The notes under the pieces were generated by a model. That model was given only the letters and a program-made list of their open reading frames with translations. It did no database searches and was not told the origin of the DNA. DNA of 64,000 nt from Eikenella glucosivorans (GTDB lineage Bacteria > Pseudomonadota > Gammaproteobacteria > Burkholderiales > Neisseriaceae). Position 1 is the first letter of the stretch. Each line of letters opens with the position of its first letter. The position numbers and the translations under genes are program-made. Below are positions 17,172 to 26,464 of the stretch, one piece after another. The stretch covers positions 62,001 to 126,000 of the forward strand of contig NZ_JACSGR010000002.1 of the NCBI RefSeq assembly GCF_016025525.2, in the 5' to 3' direction.

Positions 17172-18518
17172 ATGTTTTACAGCCGCGACGTCGTGAGCAA
17201 CACCCTGCTATACGAGCGCCCCGCCGACAGTATGGACGCCTTCGGCCAATCTCTGGCCGAAATGCGCACCGCCCAGCGCCGCTTTGCCGCCGCCGGCGTG
17301 CAGGCGCGCGTGGCCATGCTCGCCGCCTTCGCCGACCGCCTCGAAGCCGAAAAGCCCCGTCTCGCCCGCATGATTTGCCAAGAAGTCGGCCGCTGCCTGC
17401 GCGAGTGCGAAGCCGAGATGGAAAAGTCCGTTTCCCTCATCCGCTATTATGTGAAACTCGCTCCCCAGCTTTTGCAGCACCAAACCATCGCTACCCAGGC
17501 CAGCCTCAGCCAAGTGCGTTTCGAGCCCTTGGGCGTGGTGCTCGCCGTGATGCCGTGGAACTACCCCGTGTGGCAGATTATCCGCTTCGCCGTGCCCGCC
17601 CTGTGCTCCGGCAACGCCTGTTTGGTGAAACCCGCGCCCAGCGTGGCCCGCGTCACCGCCGCCCTGTTCGACACCGTGGGCAGCGAGCTGCCCTGGCGCG
17701 CCGCCTGGCTCGCCCACGAAGACGTGGAGCACGCCATCGCGCAAACCAACGCGCTCGCCTTCACCGGCTCCGCCGATGTTGGCCGCCGCCTTGCCGCCTA
17801 TGCCGGCGGCTACCTGAAAAAATCCGTGATGGAGCTCGGCGGCAGCAACGCCTTCATTGTGCTCGACGACGCCGACATCGCCCAAGCCGCCGCCGACGCC
17901 TGCTACGCCCGCTTCCGCGACGCCGGCCAATCCTGCAACGCCGGCAAACGCATCATCCTCACCCCCGGCATCGCCGAAGAATTCACCCGCCTCTTCCTCG
18001 ATCACTGCCGCCGCCTCACCCGCGGTAATCCGCTCGATCCGGATACCACCCTCGCCCCGCTGCACCGCAAAGACCTCCAGCTGCAAGTGCACGAACAAGT
18101 GCAAGACGCGCTCGAACACGGCGCCAAGCTCCTGCTCGGCGGCGAGCTGCCCAACGAAGCCGACACCACCTTTTACCCCGCCACCGTGCTGGATAACATC
18201 ACCCCCGCCTGCCGCATGTACCGCGAAGAAGTGTTCGGCCCCGCCGTGGGCATTTTCCACGCCCGCGATGCCGCCGATGCCGTGCGCCTGGCCAACGACA
18301 ACCCCTTCGGCCTGGGCGCCAGCATCTATTCCGCCAACCTCGACAAAGCCTGGGAGCTTGGTCAGCAAATCGAAGCCGGCAGCGTGTTCATCAACCGCCA
18401 CACCAGCAGCGACCTGCGCCTGCCCTTCGGCGGCGTGAAAGATTCCGGCTTCGGGCGCGAGCTTTCCGAATTCGGCTTGTATGAATTTGTGAACGTGAAG
18501 GCTTATTGGCAGAAATAG
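17172..18518 (+). CDS. NAD(P)-dependent aldehyde dehydrogenase (succinate-semialdehyde dehydrogenase-like)
   Basis: A 448-residue aldehyde dehydrogenase, in the short size class of Sad/YneI-type succinate-semialdehyde dehydrogenases. The motifs are P-W-N-Y-P-V-W (near 130), the catalytic Glu in M-E-L-G-G-S-N, the catalytic Cys in G-Q-S-C-N-A-G-K-R, and E-V-F-G-P near 350. AAAGGAACCCGCC precedes the ATG. An in-frame eikDUS near 17808 encodes G-Y-L-K-K. It likely oxidises succinate semialdehyde or a similar aldehyde in the cytoplasm; exact substrate is not determined by sequence. Confidence 0.88.
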   Translation: MFYSRDVVSNTLLYERPADSMDAFGQSLAEMRTAQRRFAAAGVQARVAMLAAFADRLEAEKPRLARMICQEVGRCLRECEAEMEKSVSLIRYYVKLAPQLLQHQTIATQASLSQVRFEPLGVVLAVMPWNYPVWQIIRFAVPALCSGNACLVKPAPSVARVTAALFDTVGSELPWRAAWLAHEDVEHAIAQTNALAFTGSADVGRRLAAYAGGYLKKSVMELGGSNAFIVLDDADIAQAAADACYARFRDAGQSCNAGKRIILTPGIAEEFTRLFLDHCRRLTRGNPLDPDTTLAPLHRKDLQLQVHEQVQDALEHGAKLLLGGELPNEADTTFYPATVLDNITPACRMYREEVFGPAVGIFHARDAADAVRLANDNPFGLGASIYSANLDKAWELGQQIEAGSVFINRHTSSDLRLPFGGVKDSGFGRELSEFGLYEFVNVKAYWQK

Positions 18519-18531
18519 CGCGGCGGGGAAA

Positions 18532-18668
18532 AGGCTACCTGAAAACGATGTTTGGGCACAGCCCAAGCTGAGTTTCTGCGAAGCTAAAGCGCAGCTTCAA
18601 CGCAGTGGACTGATGTTTGGGCGCAGCCCAAGCTGAGTTTCTGTGAAGCAAAAATTTTCAGGTAGCCT
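18532..18668 (-). repeat. Interspersed hairpin repeat, two modules between inverted eikDUS copies
   Basis: Read on the minus strand both modules have the form (T)GAAGC-type start, CAGAAACTCAGCTTGGGC, loop, GCCCAAACATC. The first ends in a GTCCACTGCGTTGAAGCT arm and the second in the CGTTTT/eikDUS junction. Both modules here carry the TTGGGC/GCCC stem variant. The element lies just after the aldehyde dehydrogenase stop. Confidence 0.8.
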
Positions 18669-18706
18669 CTTGCTCTTCCCCTGCTGGAAAACATATTCAA
18701 TCCACC

Positions 18707-19099
18707 ATGAGCGTGAGCATTCTGTATTTTGAAGAAAACCGCCCTTCAGCCGACTATGCCGGATACGGTGAAGTAAACCGCTTCCACCTTCCCGAAGCGT
18801 TTGAAGCCTCGCCCATCACGCTGCGGCGCAAAGGGAAAAGCATTGCGGCTTGGGAATTCGGCTGGGGCGCGGCATCGGCCATCTATCGGCCCGATTCCGA
18901 ATTGCCGTAGCAGCTATCGCAATTTATCGCCGGGCGCCTGCGCCACCCCTGCGTGCAGCCCGTGCTGTTTATCTTCATCAACGACAACCGCGCCGATTTA
19001 AACCCTGATAAACACCAACCCGCCGCCATCCCGCTGGCCGATTTGCCCGAGCTCTTCGCGCAGAAAACATTTAACGGCCTATTCCTGATTGAAAAATAA
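18707..19099 (+). pseudogene. Small unknown gene interrupted by one in-frame TAG
   Basis: The frame opens with ATG at 18707 and gives 67 codons before TAG at 18908-18910. It then continues in the same frame without another stop for 62 codons to TAA at 19097-19099. The joined 130-residue product would read M-S-V-S-I-L-Y-F-E-E at the start and F-N-G-L-F-L-I-E-K at the end. The residue before the stop is CCG and the next codon is CAG, so a single CAG-to-TAG change would explain it. Content (many acidic and aromatic residues) is like small immunity-type proteins, but I do not recognise the family. Confidence 0.65.
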
Positions 19100-19157
19100 G
19101 CGCCGGAGCACCGCTTCAGGCTACCTGAAAATCATTGGACACACACAGGACACACCC

Positions 19158-19973
19158 ATGTCAGTCGGACACTACGAAAACTTCCCCGTCGGCTCGCTGG
19201 TGTTGCCGCGCCGCCTGCGCCGCCCCGTGCACGCCATCTACGCCTTCGCCCGTACCGCCGACGACTTGGCTGACGAAGGCGATTTGCCCAACGAAGAACG
19301 CCTGCGCCGGCTCGATGACCTGCGCGCCGAGCTTGCCCGCATCGGCGCCGGCCAAAGCCCGCACACCGCGCTCATGCAGCGGCTCCAGCGCGAAGCCGTG
19401 CGGCCTTTCGGCCTCCCGCTCGAGCCTTTCTACGACTTGCTCTCTGCCTTCAGCCAAGACGTGGTGAAAACCCGCTATCAGCACTTCGGCGAGCTGGTGG
19501 ACTACGCCCGCCGCAGCGCCAACCCCGTCGGCCGCCTGCTGCTGCACCTCTACGGCCGCACCGACCCGCTCAGCCTCGCCCAAAGCGACGGCATCTGCAC
19601 CGCCCTGCAGCTCATCAACTTCTGGCAGGATGTGGCCGTGGATTGGCAGAAAGGCCGGGTGTATCTGCCGCAAGACGACCTGCAAAAATTCCGCGTGAGC
19701 GAAGCGCAAATCGCCGCCGGACAGGCCGACGCCGCCTTCCAACGCCTGATGGCGCACCAATGCGAACGCGCCCACAAAATACTCAAAGCCGGCTCCCCGC
19801 TGGGCAAAACCCTGCCCGGCCGCATCGGCTTCGAACTGCGCCTGATCATCCTCGGCGGGCAAACCATCCTGCAAAAGCTCGAAACCAACCGCTACGACGT
19901 GTTCACCCGCCGCCCCGTGCTCGGCGCGAAAGATTGGTGGCTGATGCTGAAACGGGCCTGGCTGAAGCGTTAG
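19158..19973 (+). CDS. hpnC: Squalene synthase HpnC-like
   Basis: A 271-residue trans-isoprenyl diphosphate synthase. The first Asp-rich motif is R-T-A-D-D-L-A-D-E-G-D (about residues 34-44) and the second is N-F-W-Q-D-V-A-V-D (about 155-163), with K-G-R-V-Y-L-P after it. HpnC and HpnD together make squalene from farnesyl diphosphate; hpnD and hpnE are not in this window, so the pathway end product cannot be judged. The ATG at 19158 has AGGA upstream; the longer open frame would start inside an eikDUS-containing stretch. Phytoene synthase-like activity is the alternative. Confidence 0.87.
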   Translation: MSVGHYENFPVGSLVLPRRLRRPVHAIYAFARTADDLADEGDLPNEERLRRLDDLRAELARIGAGQSPHTALMQRLQREAVRPFGLPLEPFYDLLSAFSQDVVKTRYQHFGELVDYARRSANPVGRLLLHLYGRTDPLSLAQSDGICTALQLINFWQDVAVDWQKGRVYLPQDDLQKFRVSEAQIAAGQADAAFQRLMAHQCERAHKILKAGSPLGKTLPGRIGFELRLIILGGQTILQKLETNRYDVFTRRPVLGAKDWWLMLKRAWLKR

Positions 19974-19997
19974 TATTTAGGCAAAGCGCGATTAGAA

Positions 19998-20070
19998 AGG
20001 CTACCTGAAAATAAAGTATTGCGAAGCAAGGATGAGTTTCTGCAAAGCTAAGAGTTTTCAGGTAGCCTTT
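19998..20070. repeat. Degenerate interspersed repeat between inverted eikDUS copies
   Basis: AAGGCTACCTGAAAA and TTTTCAGGTAGCCTT flank a minus-oriented remnant with the diagnostic GAGTTTCTGCAAAGCTAA. The pair folds as a hairpin after hpnC, and the last T-run (TTTTTC) could terminate transcription. Confidence 0.65.
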
Positions 20071-20086
20071 TTCTAGGAATAGAAAA

Positions 20087-20115
20087 ATGACAGCCCAATC
20101 AGGCACAGCTATAAT
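20087..20115 (+). promoter_or_regulatory. Sigma-70-type promoter for hsdMSR
   Basis: ATGACA (20087-20092), 17-bp spacer, TATAAT (20110-20115). This is 5/6 and 6/6 to consensus at ideal spacing, about 70 nt before hsdM in an AT-rich leader. Confidence 0.7.
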
Positions 20116-20184
20116 TCGCCCAGCATAACAAAATTTTACAAAAGCATAGTCTATCGGTTTATAAAATTTATTAAGGATTTTAAT

Positions 20185-21843
20185 ATGATGCAGGCATCAG
20201 ACAAGCAAATTGTATCTATCCAACAAGCCTTCCTCAACGACCTGGATGAAAAACTTTGGTCTTCCGCCGACAAACTCCGTCAGCAGCTCGATGCCGCGAA
20301 CTACAAACACATCGTTCTCGGTTTAATCTTCTTAAAATACATCTCCGACAGCTTCACCGCCCAGCAAGAAAAAATCTTAGCTGACTTGTCCTCCCCTGAA
20401 AACCCGCTTTATCTTGACCGCACTTTTTACGATTCGGATGCTGAATATCAAGAAGCCTTAAATTTCGAGCTTGAAAACCGCGACTATTACACTGCCGACA
20501 ATGTATTCTGGGTGCCAGAACAAGCGCGCTGGAAATCCTTGCAAGAAGTCTCCATTTTAAACACAGGCGCAGAACTGCCCTGGGGCGGCAAATTCGCGGG
20601 CGTGGCGCGCTTGATTGACGATGCCTTTGACACCATCGAAAAAGACAACGAAAAACTCAAAGGCGTACTGCAACGCATCAGCGGCTACTCGGTGGAAGAA
20701 AACACCCTGCGCGGGCTGATTCTCCTCTTCTCCGACACCAACTTCACCGCGCCCACCTACAACGGCGAACCCGTGCATTTAGGCGCGAAAGACATACTCG
20801 GGCACGTTTACGAATACTTCCTCGGCAGATTCGCCCAAGCGGAAGGCAAGCGCGGCGGGCAGTATTTCACGCCAAAATCTATCGTTTCCCTCATCGTCGA
20901 AATGCTCGAACCCTACTCAGGGCGCGTGTACGACCCGGCCATGGGCAGCGGCGGATTCTTCGTGCAAACCGAACGCTTTATCACCGCCCATCAAGGCAAC
21001 ATCAACCAGGTTTCCATCTACGGGCAAGAATTCAATCCGACCACGTGGAAACTCGCCGCCATGAATATGGCGATTCGCGGCATTGATTACGACTTCGGCA
21101 AACACAACGCCGACAGCTTCGCCCAGCCACAGCATATCGATAAAAAGATGGACTTCATCATGGCGAACCCGCCGTTCAACAGCAGCGACTGGTGGAGCGA
21201 ATCCCTCGCCGACGACCCGCGCTGGGCATACGGCACCCCGCCGAAAGGCAACGCCAACTTCGCGTGGCTGCAACACATGATTTACCACCTCTCGCCCAAG
21301 GGCAAAATGGCGTTATTGCTCGCCAACGGCTCCATGAGCAGCCAAACCAACAACGAAGGCGAAATCCGCAAAGCCATTGTGCAAGCCGACCTTGTAGAAG
21401 CCATGGTGGCATTGCCGGGGCAACTTTTCACCAACACCCAAATCCCCGCCTGCATCTGGTTCTTAAACCGCAACAAAGCACGCAAAGGTGAAGTGTTGTT
21501 TATCGACGCACGCCAAATCGGCTACATGAAAGACCGCGTCTTGCGTGATTTCACGGCGGACGACATCGCTAAAATCGCTGACACCTTCCACGCCTGGCAA
21601 AAATCCGACGGCTACCAAGACACGCCAGCCTTTTGCAAATCCGCCAGCTTGGCAGAGATTGCAGGCAATGATTTCGTCCTCACGCCCGGCCGCTACGTCG
21701 GCACGGCAGAACAAGAAGACGACGGCGTACCCTTTGCAGAAAAAATGCAAAATCTGACCGCTCTTTTAAAAGAACAGTTTGCGAAAAGTGCGGAGTTGGA
21801 AGCGGAGATTAAGAAGAATTTAGGGGGATTGGGGTATGAGTAA
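20185..21843 (+). CDS. hsdM: Type I restriction-modification DNA methyltransferase subunit HsdM
   Basis: A 552-residue N6-adenine methyltransferase subunit. An N-terminal helical HsdM_N domain (about 12-150) contains L-G-L-I-F-L-K-Y-I-S-D-S-F. The catalytic domain has motif I D-P-A-M-G-S-G-G-F-F (from residue 250) for S-adenosylmethionine and motif IV N-P-P-F (from 328) for the target adenine. It forms M2S with HsdS, and R2M2S with HsdR. AAGGA lies 7 nt before the first of two adjacent ATG codons. It ends 8 nt inside hsdS, so the two are co-translated. Confidence 0.96.
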   Translation: MMQASDKQIVSIQQAFLNDLDEKLWSSADKLRQQLDAANYKHIVLGLIFLKYISDSFTAQQEKILADLSSPENPLYLDRTFYDSDAEYQEALNFELENRDYYTADNVFWVPEQARWKSLQEVSILNTGAELPWGGKFAGVARLIDDAFDTIEKDNEKLKGVLQRISGYSVEENTLRGLILLFSDTNFTAPTYNGEPVHLGAKDILGHVYEYFLGRFAQAEGKRGGQYFTPKSIVSLIVEMLEPYSGRVYDPAMGSGGFFVQTERFITAHQGNINQVSIYGQEFNPTTWKLAAMNMAIRGIDYDFGKHNADSFAQPQHIDKKMDFIMANPPFNSSDWWSESLADDPRWAYGTPPKGNANFAWLQHMIYHLSPKGKMALLLANGSMSSQTNNEGEIRKAIVQADLVEAMVALPGQLFTNTQIPACIWFLNRNKARKGEVLFIDARQIGYMKDRVLRDFTADDIAKIADTFHAWQKSDGYQDTPAFCKSASLAEIAGNDFVLTPGRYVGTAEQEDDGVPFAEKMQNLTALLKEQFAKSAELEAEIKKNLGGLGYE

Positions 21844-23149
21844 AATCGAATGGATTGAAACTACCGTTGGAGAATACTGCCCATTTATTTATGGTAAAGC
21901 ACTACCACAGTCAAAACGTATTTCGGTAGATATTCCTGTTTATGGTTCAAATGGAATTGTAGATTTTCACAATTCAAGTTGCGTTGATAGTGCTGGAATT
22001 ATTATAGGAAGAAAAGGCAGTGTTGGAGCTGTTCATTTATCTGAAAAGCCATTTTGGGTTATTGATACAGCTTTTTATGTAGTCAATGATAATATCGAAG
22101 AATTGAAATTCATTTATTATTTACTAAAAACTTTAGGATTATCAGAAATGAATTCTGATTCTGCTGTTCCCGGTTTAAATAGAGAAAATGCACATTCATT
22201 AAGAATTAAAATTCCAAAAGATAAATTTCATAGACGTGAAATTGGGAAAAGACTTTCTATTTTTGACGAAAAAATCCAACTCAACACCCAAATCAACCAA
22301 ACCCTAGAACACATCGCCCAAGCGATTTTCAAAAGCTGGTTTGTGGATTTTGACCCTGTACGCTCAAAAGTTGCAGCCCTTTCAGACGGCAAAACCCAAG
22401 CCGAAGCCGAACTTGCCGCAATGTCGGTCATCAGCGGGAAAACAGCGGAAGAACTCACCGTACTTGAACCGGAACGCTATGCAGAATTGGCAGAAATTGC
22501 GGCAGCGTTTCCGAATGAGATGGGGGAAGTTGATGGAGTGGAAGTGCCGAAGGGGTGGGAGGTTAAGCGGATTGATGGAGTCGCAAATATCATCAAAGGT
22601 AAATCCTACAAAAGTAGCGAACTTGAAGAATCGACAACTGCACTGGTCACTCTAAAATCATTTAATCGCGGTGGTGGTTATCGACTAGATGGCTTAAAAG
22701 AATACACTGGTAAATATAAATCAGAACAAGAAGTTTTTTCTGGGGAATTGATTATTGCTTATACCGATGTGACACAAGCGGCAGACGTGATTGGTAAACC
22801 AGCAATGGTAATGTCAGATTCTCGCTACGAGCATTTGATTATTTCTCTTGATGTTGGCGTTGTACGACCATTTGATGATGTGTACAAGTATTTTTTATAT
22901 TGTCTTGCAATGACTGATTCATTCCAAGCTCATACAAAATCATTTTGTACAGGTACAACCGTTTTACATCTCGGGAAAGATGCAGTACCAAGTTTTGAGT
23001 TTGTAAATCCAAACGGCAAATTATTAAAAGCATTTTGCAAACAAACATCACCTATTTTTGAGAAGATTAATCTTCATATTGAAGAAAATAAAAATCTTGA
23101 GAAGACAAGAGATTTGTTGTTGCCTAGATTGTTGAGTGGCGATTTATAG
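21836..23149 (+). CDS. hsdS: Type I restriction-modification specificity subunit HsdS
   Basis: A 437-residue DNA-recognition subunit. It has two target-recognition domains (about 5-140 and 240-375), each followed by a conserved helical spacer: one around residues 140-200 with L-N-T-Q-I-N-Q-T-L-E-H-I-A-Q, and one at the C-terminus with K-T-R-D-L-L-L-P-R-L-L-S-G. The two recognition domains are strikingly AT-rich with different codon use, while the central spacer (22260-22560) is GC-rich like hsdM. That fits domain replacement by recombination. No inverted repeats or second hsdS copy are visible nearby, so phase-variable shuffling is not supported here. Confidence 0.95.
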   Translation: MSKIEWIETTVGEYCPFIYGKALPQSKRISVDIPVYGSNGIVDFHNSSCVDSAGIIIGRKGSVGAVHLSEKPFWVIDTAFYVVNDNIEELKFIYYLLKTLGLSEMNSDSAVPGLNRENAHSLRIKIPKDKFHRREIGKRLSIFDEKIQLNTQINQTLEHIAQAIFKSWFVDFDPVRSKVAALSDGKTQAEAELAAMSVISGKTAEELTVLEPERYAELAEIAAAFPNEMGEVDGVEVPKGWEVKRIDGVANIIKGKSYKSSELEESTTALVTLKSFNRGGGYRLDGLKEYTGKYKSEQEVFSGELIIAYTDVTQAADVIGKPAMVMSDSRYEHLIISLDVGVVRPFDDVYKYFLYCLAMTDSFQAHTKSFCTGTTVLHLGKDAVPSFEFVNPNGKLLKAFCKQTSPIFEKINLHIEENKNLEKTRDLLLPRLLSGDL

Positions 23150-23201
23150 AACGTATTTAACAGGGCGTGTGCAACAAGCCAAAGATTTAACAGGAATATC
23201 C

Positions 23202-26200
23202 ATGATTAACGAAAACACAATAGAACAATTAACGCTAGAACGTTTGGAAAAACTCGGCTGGCAACACTTCTACGGCAAAGACCTCCCTGTTTCCGAAGGC
23301 GACTTTGCGCGTGGGGATTTGGGCGGGGTGGTGTTTGTAGAACAGCTTCGCCAAGCGGTGCGCCAGCTCAACCCGAGGCTACCTGAAAATGCGGTGGATT
23401 CGGTGGTGGCTTTGGCGACCAAAAGCGAAATTGGCGAGCTGGTGGGGCGCAATCAGGCATTTTATAAATTGCTACGCGATGGCGTGAAGGTGGAATACCG
23501 GCAAAACGGCGAGCAGAAGTTTGATGTGGCGCGTTTGGTGGATTTTGAGAACGTAGAAAACAATCGCTTTGTGATGGTGAACCAGTTGGAAATCCGCAGT
23601 CGTAAAGGCGGCAAGCGGATTCCCGATATTATCGGCTTTGTGAATGGTTTGCCGCTGGTGGTGTTTGAGCTGAAAAATCCGCTGCGTGAATCGGCGGATT
23701 TGTTGCAGGCGTTTAATCAGTTGCAGACGTATAAAGACGAAATCGCCGATTTGTTCGTCTATAACCAAACGCTGGTGATTAGCGATGGGCTGAATGCGCG
23801 GCTCGGTTCGCTGTCGGCGGATTTTCAACGCTTCACGCCGTGGAAAGTGGTGGACGAAAAAGCGGACAGCAAGCGGCTGGATTTTGGCGATGAATTGCAA
23901 AATCTGCTCAATGGTTTGATGATGCCGCAAAAACTGCTGGATTATATCCGCTATTTTGTGCTGTTTGAGCGCGGTTCAAATGGTGCGTTAATCAAGAAAA
24001 TCGCCGCTTATCATCAATACTACGGCGTAAATGAAGCGGTGGAATCGACCATTTTTGCCACATCGGAAAAAGGCGACAAACGCATCGGCGTGATGTGGCA
24101 CACGCAAGGTTCGGGCAAATCCATTTCCATGTTGTTTTACGCAGGCAAACTGCTTTCCCAGCCTGAATTGAAAAACCCGACGATTTTGCTTGTTACCGAC
24201 CGCAACGATTTAGACGGGCAATTGTTTCAAACCTTCAGCAGCGGCAAGGATTTAATCAAGCAAACGCCGCAACAGGTGGAAGATAGTGATGCGCTGCGCC
24301 AACTGTTGAGCGAGCGCGAATCGGGCGGCGTGTTCTTCACCACCATTCAAAAATTCGGCCTGGACGAAGAAGAAAGCCAATTCCCGGTGTTGAACCAGCG
24401 TTCCAACATTATTGTCATCAGCGATGAAGCGCACCGCTCGCAATATGGCTTCACGAAAAAATTGCACAACGGCAAATTCCAAGCAGGCTACGCCCGCCAT
24501 TTGCGCGATGCGCTGCCAAATGCTTCTTTTATTGGCTTCACCGGCACGCCGATTAGTTTGGAAGATCGCGATACGCAAGATGTGTTTGGGCAGTATGTGT
24601 CCATTTATGACTTGCAAGACGCGGTGGAGGACGGCGCAACCGTGCCGATTGTTTATGAAGCGCGCCAAATTAAACTCGCCGAAAAAGCCAACCACGAAGA
24701 ACTGTTTGCGGAAATTGACGAGCTGTTGGAAGGCGAAGACAACCCGAAATTGCGCCTGCGGGAAAAATTGCTCGGTTCACAGGCACGATTGCATGATTTA
24801 GCGGTCGATTTTGTCGAGCATTTTGCCAAACGCAATCAGCAGCAAGACGGCAAGGCGATGATTGTGGTGTCCAGCCGTCAGATCTGCGTGGATTTGTATA
24901 ACCAGATTATCGCCCTGCGCCCTGAATGGCATTCCGATAACGTCAATGAAGGCGCGATAAAAATTGTGATGACGGGCTCGGCAACCGACGCGCCCGAAAT
25001 GCAGAAACACGTTTACAGCAAGCCCGAAAAACAGACGCTGGAACGCCGTTTTAAAGACCCGAACGATCCGCTGAAAGTGGTGATTGTGCGCGATATGTGG
25101 CTCACAGGGTTTGACGCGCCCTGCTGCAATACGATGTATCTCGACAAGCCGATGAAGGGGCATAACCTGATGCAGGCGATTGCGCGCGTGAACCGTGTGT
25201 TCGCCAACAAAAGCCGCGAAAACGGCGGGCTGATTGTGGATTATGTCGGCCTGGCGGAAGAGCTGCGCGACGCCACCTTGCAATACACCAATTCCACCGG
25301 TAAAGGGCAATTGGCAGAAGATGTGCAAAGCGTGTTCTGCAAAATGAAAGAACAGCTGGAATTTGTCCGCACGTTGTTTGAGACGAAAATTGAGGGCAAA
25401 GCGTTTAATGTTCAGGCGGCAATTCAAGAAACCGACCCCGCCGTATTGCTGAAAGCCATCGCACAGGCGGCGAACCATATTGCCACGCTTGATCAACTAC
25501 CCAACGAAGGGAAAGCCCATGAGCAGCATTGGCACCATGCAGACGACCCTGAACCGCGCAAAAAAGCCTTTCTAAAAGCGGTCGGCAGTTTGAAAAAAGG
25601 TTACGCCTTATGCGGCGCGTTACCTGAAGCCGAGCCGTATCAGCAAGAAATCGCTTTTTACGATGCCGTGCGCGCTGTGCTTGCCAAACGTTCGCAAAAT
25701 GGTAAAGGCAAAAACGAACGCTTGATTCAGCTCAAGGCATTGATTAACCAAAGCATTGTTTCTGAAGGCACGATTGATCTGTTTGACCTGCTCGGCAAGG
25801 AACAAACGCAGATAAATCTGTTTTCCGATGAATTTTTGCAGGCAATCAAAAACAGCGAGACCAAAAGCCTGTGGGTGCTGGCGATGGAACGCTATTTGAA
25901 GCAGGAAATCAAAGCCAAAGCCAGCCGCAACCTCGCCGCGCAAAAAGATTTCGAGCAGCGTTTGCAAGAGGCACTCACGCAATATCACAATCATAATTTG
26001 AGCGTGGTGGAAATTCTCGATGCCCTCGTGCAAATGGGGCGGGATTTTTCCGAACGCTTATCGCGTGGCGAAAAATTGGGTTTAAACACCGCAGAATTGG
26101 CGTTTTACGATGCGCTCGCCCAAAATGACAGCGCAAGGGAATTGATGAATGATGAAGTGCTTTCCAAATTGGCAAAAGAAATTACCGATATTTTGCGCAA

Positions 26201-26366
26201 ATCGGTGAGTATCGATTGGCAGCATAAGGAAGCCGTGCGGGCAAGAATCCGGTTGCTGGTTCGCCGCGCCTTGCAGAAATACAAATATCCGCCCGATCAG
26301 GCAGAAGGCGCGGTGGAATTTGTGCTGAAACAGGCGGAGGAGATTGCGGATGAGTTAACTAGTTGA
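23202..26366 (+). CDS. hsdR: Type I restriction endonuclease subunit HsdR
   Basis: A 1054-residue motor-nuclease. The N-terminal nuclease domain has the PD-(D/E)xK pattern (D142, E156-x-K158). The translocase has Walker A G-S-G-K-S (303-307) and D-E-A-H (408-411), followed by the second RecA-like domain with T-G-F-D-A-P and Q-A-I-A-R-V-N-R. The C-terminal ~250 residues are helical and should contact the methyltransferase core. The ATG at 23202 (M-I-N-E-N) has AGGA upstream; the longer frame from 23136 overlaps hsdS and lacks a site. An exact eikDUS near 23388 encodes R-L-P-E-N inside the gene. Confidence 0.96.
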   Translation: MINENTIEQLTLERLEKLGWQHFYGKDLPVSEGDFARGDLGGVVFVEQLRQAVRQLNPRLPENAVDSVVALATKSEIGELVGRNQAFYKLLRDGVKVEYRQNGEQKFDVARLVDFENVENNRFVMVNQLEIRSRKGGKRIPDIIGFVNGLPLVVFELKNPLRESADLLQAFNQLQTYKDEIADLFVYNQTLVISDGLNARLGSLSADFQRFTPWKVVDEKADSKRLDFGDELQNLLNGLMMPQKLLDYIRYFVLFERGSNGALIKKIAAYHQYYGVNEAVESTIFATSEKGDKRIGVMWHTQGSGKSISMLFYAGKLLSQPELKNPTILLVTDRNDLDGQLFQTFSSGKDLIKQTPQQVEDSDALRQLLSERESGGVFFTTIQKFGLDEEESQFPVLNQRSNIIVISDEAHRSQYGFTKKLHNGKFQAGYARHLRDALPNASFIGFTGTPISLEDRDTQDVFGQYVSIYDLQDAVEDGATVPIVYEARQIKLAEKANHEELFAEIDELLEGEDNPKLRLREKLLGSQARLHDLAVDFVEHFAKRNQQQDGKAMIVVSSRQICVDLYNQIIALRPEWHSDNVNEGAIKIVMTGSATDAPEMQKHVYSKPEKQTLERRFKDPNDPLKVVIVRDMWLTGFDAPCCNTMYLDKPMKGHNLMQAIARVNRVFANKSRENGGLIVDYVGLAEELRDATLQYTNSTGKGQLAEDVQSVFCKMKEQLEFVRTLFETKIEGKAFNVQAAIQETDPAVLLKAIAQAANHIATLDQLPNEGKAHEQHWHHADDPEPRKKAFLKAVGSLKKGYALCGALPEAEPYQQEIAFYDAVRAVLAKRSQNGKGKNERLIQLKALINQSIVSEGTIDLFDLLGKEQTQINLFSDEFLQAIKNSETKSLWVLAMERYLKQEIKAKASRNLAAQKDFEQRLQEALTQYHNHNLSVVEILDALVQMGRDFSERLSRGEKLGLNTAELAFYDALAQNDSARELMNDEVLSKLAKEITDILRKSVSIDWQHKEAVRARIRLLVRRALQKYKYPPDQAEGAVEFVLKQAEEIADELTS

Positions 26367-26404
26367 ATGAAACTGTAGAGAAGGGAGCAGTGCGGCGATT
26401 TCCC

Positions 26405-26448
26405 ACAACTAAGGCTACCTGAAATATTTTTCAGGTAGCCTTAGTTGT
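26405..26448. terminator. Bidirectional terminator between hsdR and folE2
   Basis: ACAACTAAGGCTACCTGAAA pairs with TTTCAGGTAGCCTTAGTTGT over 20 bp around a 4-nt loop. The stem extends 8 bp beyond the eikDUS on the outer side. It lies between convergent genes and can serve both. Confidence 0.8.
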
Positions 26449-26464
26449 ACCGCGGAGGCCTGCT

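Noticed and set aside
17208..18566. 452-codon minus-strand open frame opposite the aldehyde dehydrogenase
   Set aside because: Antisense shadow; Gly/Ala/His-rich with no domain, and the sense strand encodes a full aldehyde dehydrogenase with catalytic residues.
23136..23201. Upstream extension of hsdR by 22 codons
   Set aside because: It overlaps the hsdS end, lacks a ribosome-binding site, and the ATG at 23202 matches HsdR N-termini.
20087..26448. Phase-variable (shuffling) type I system
   Set aside because: Only one hsdS, no inverted repeats, no recombinase gene and no simple-sequence tract were seen in the cassette.
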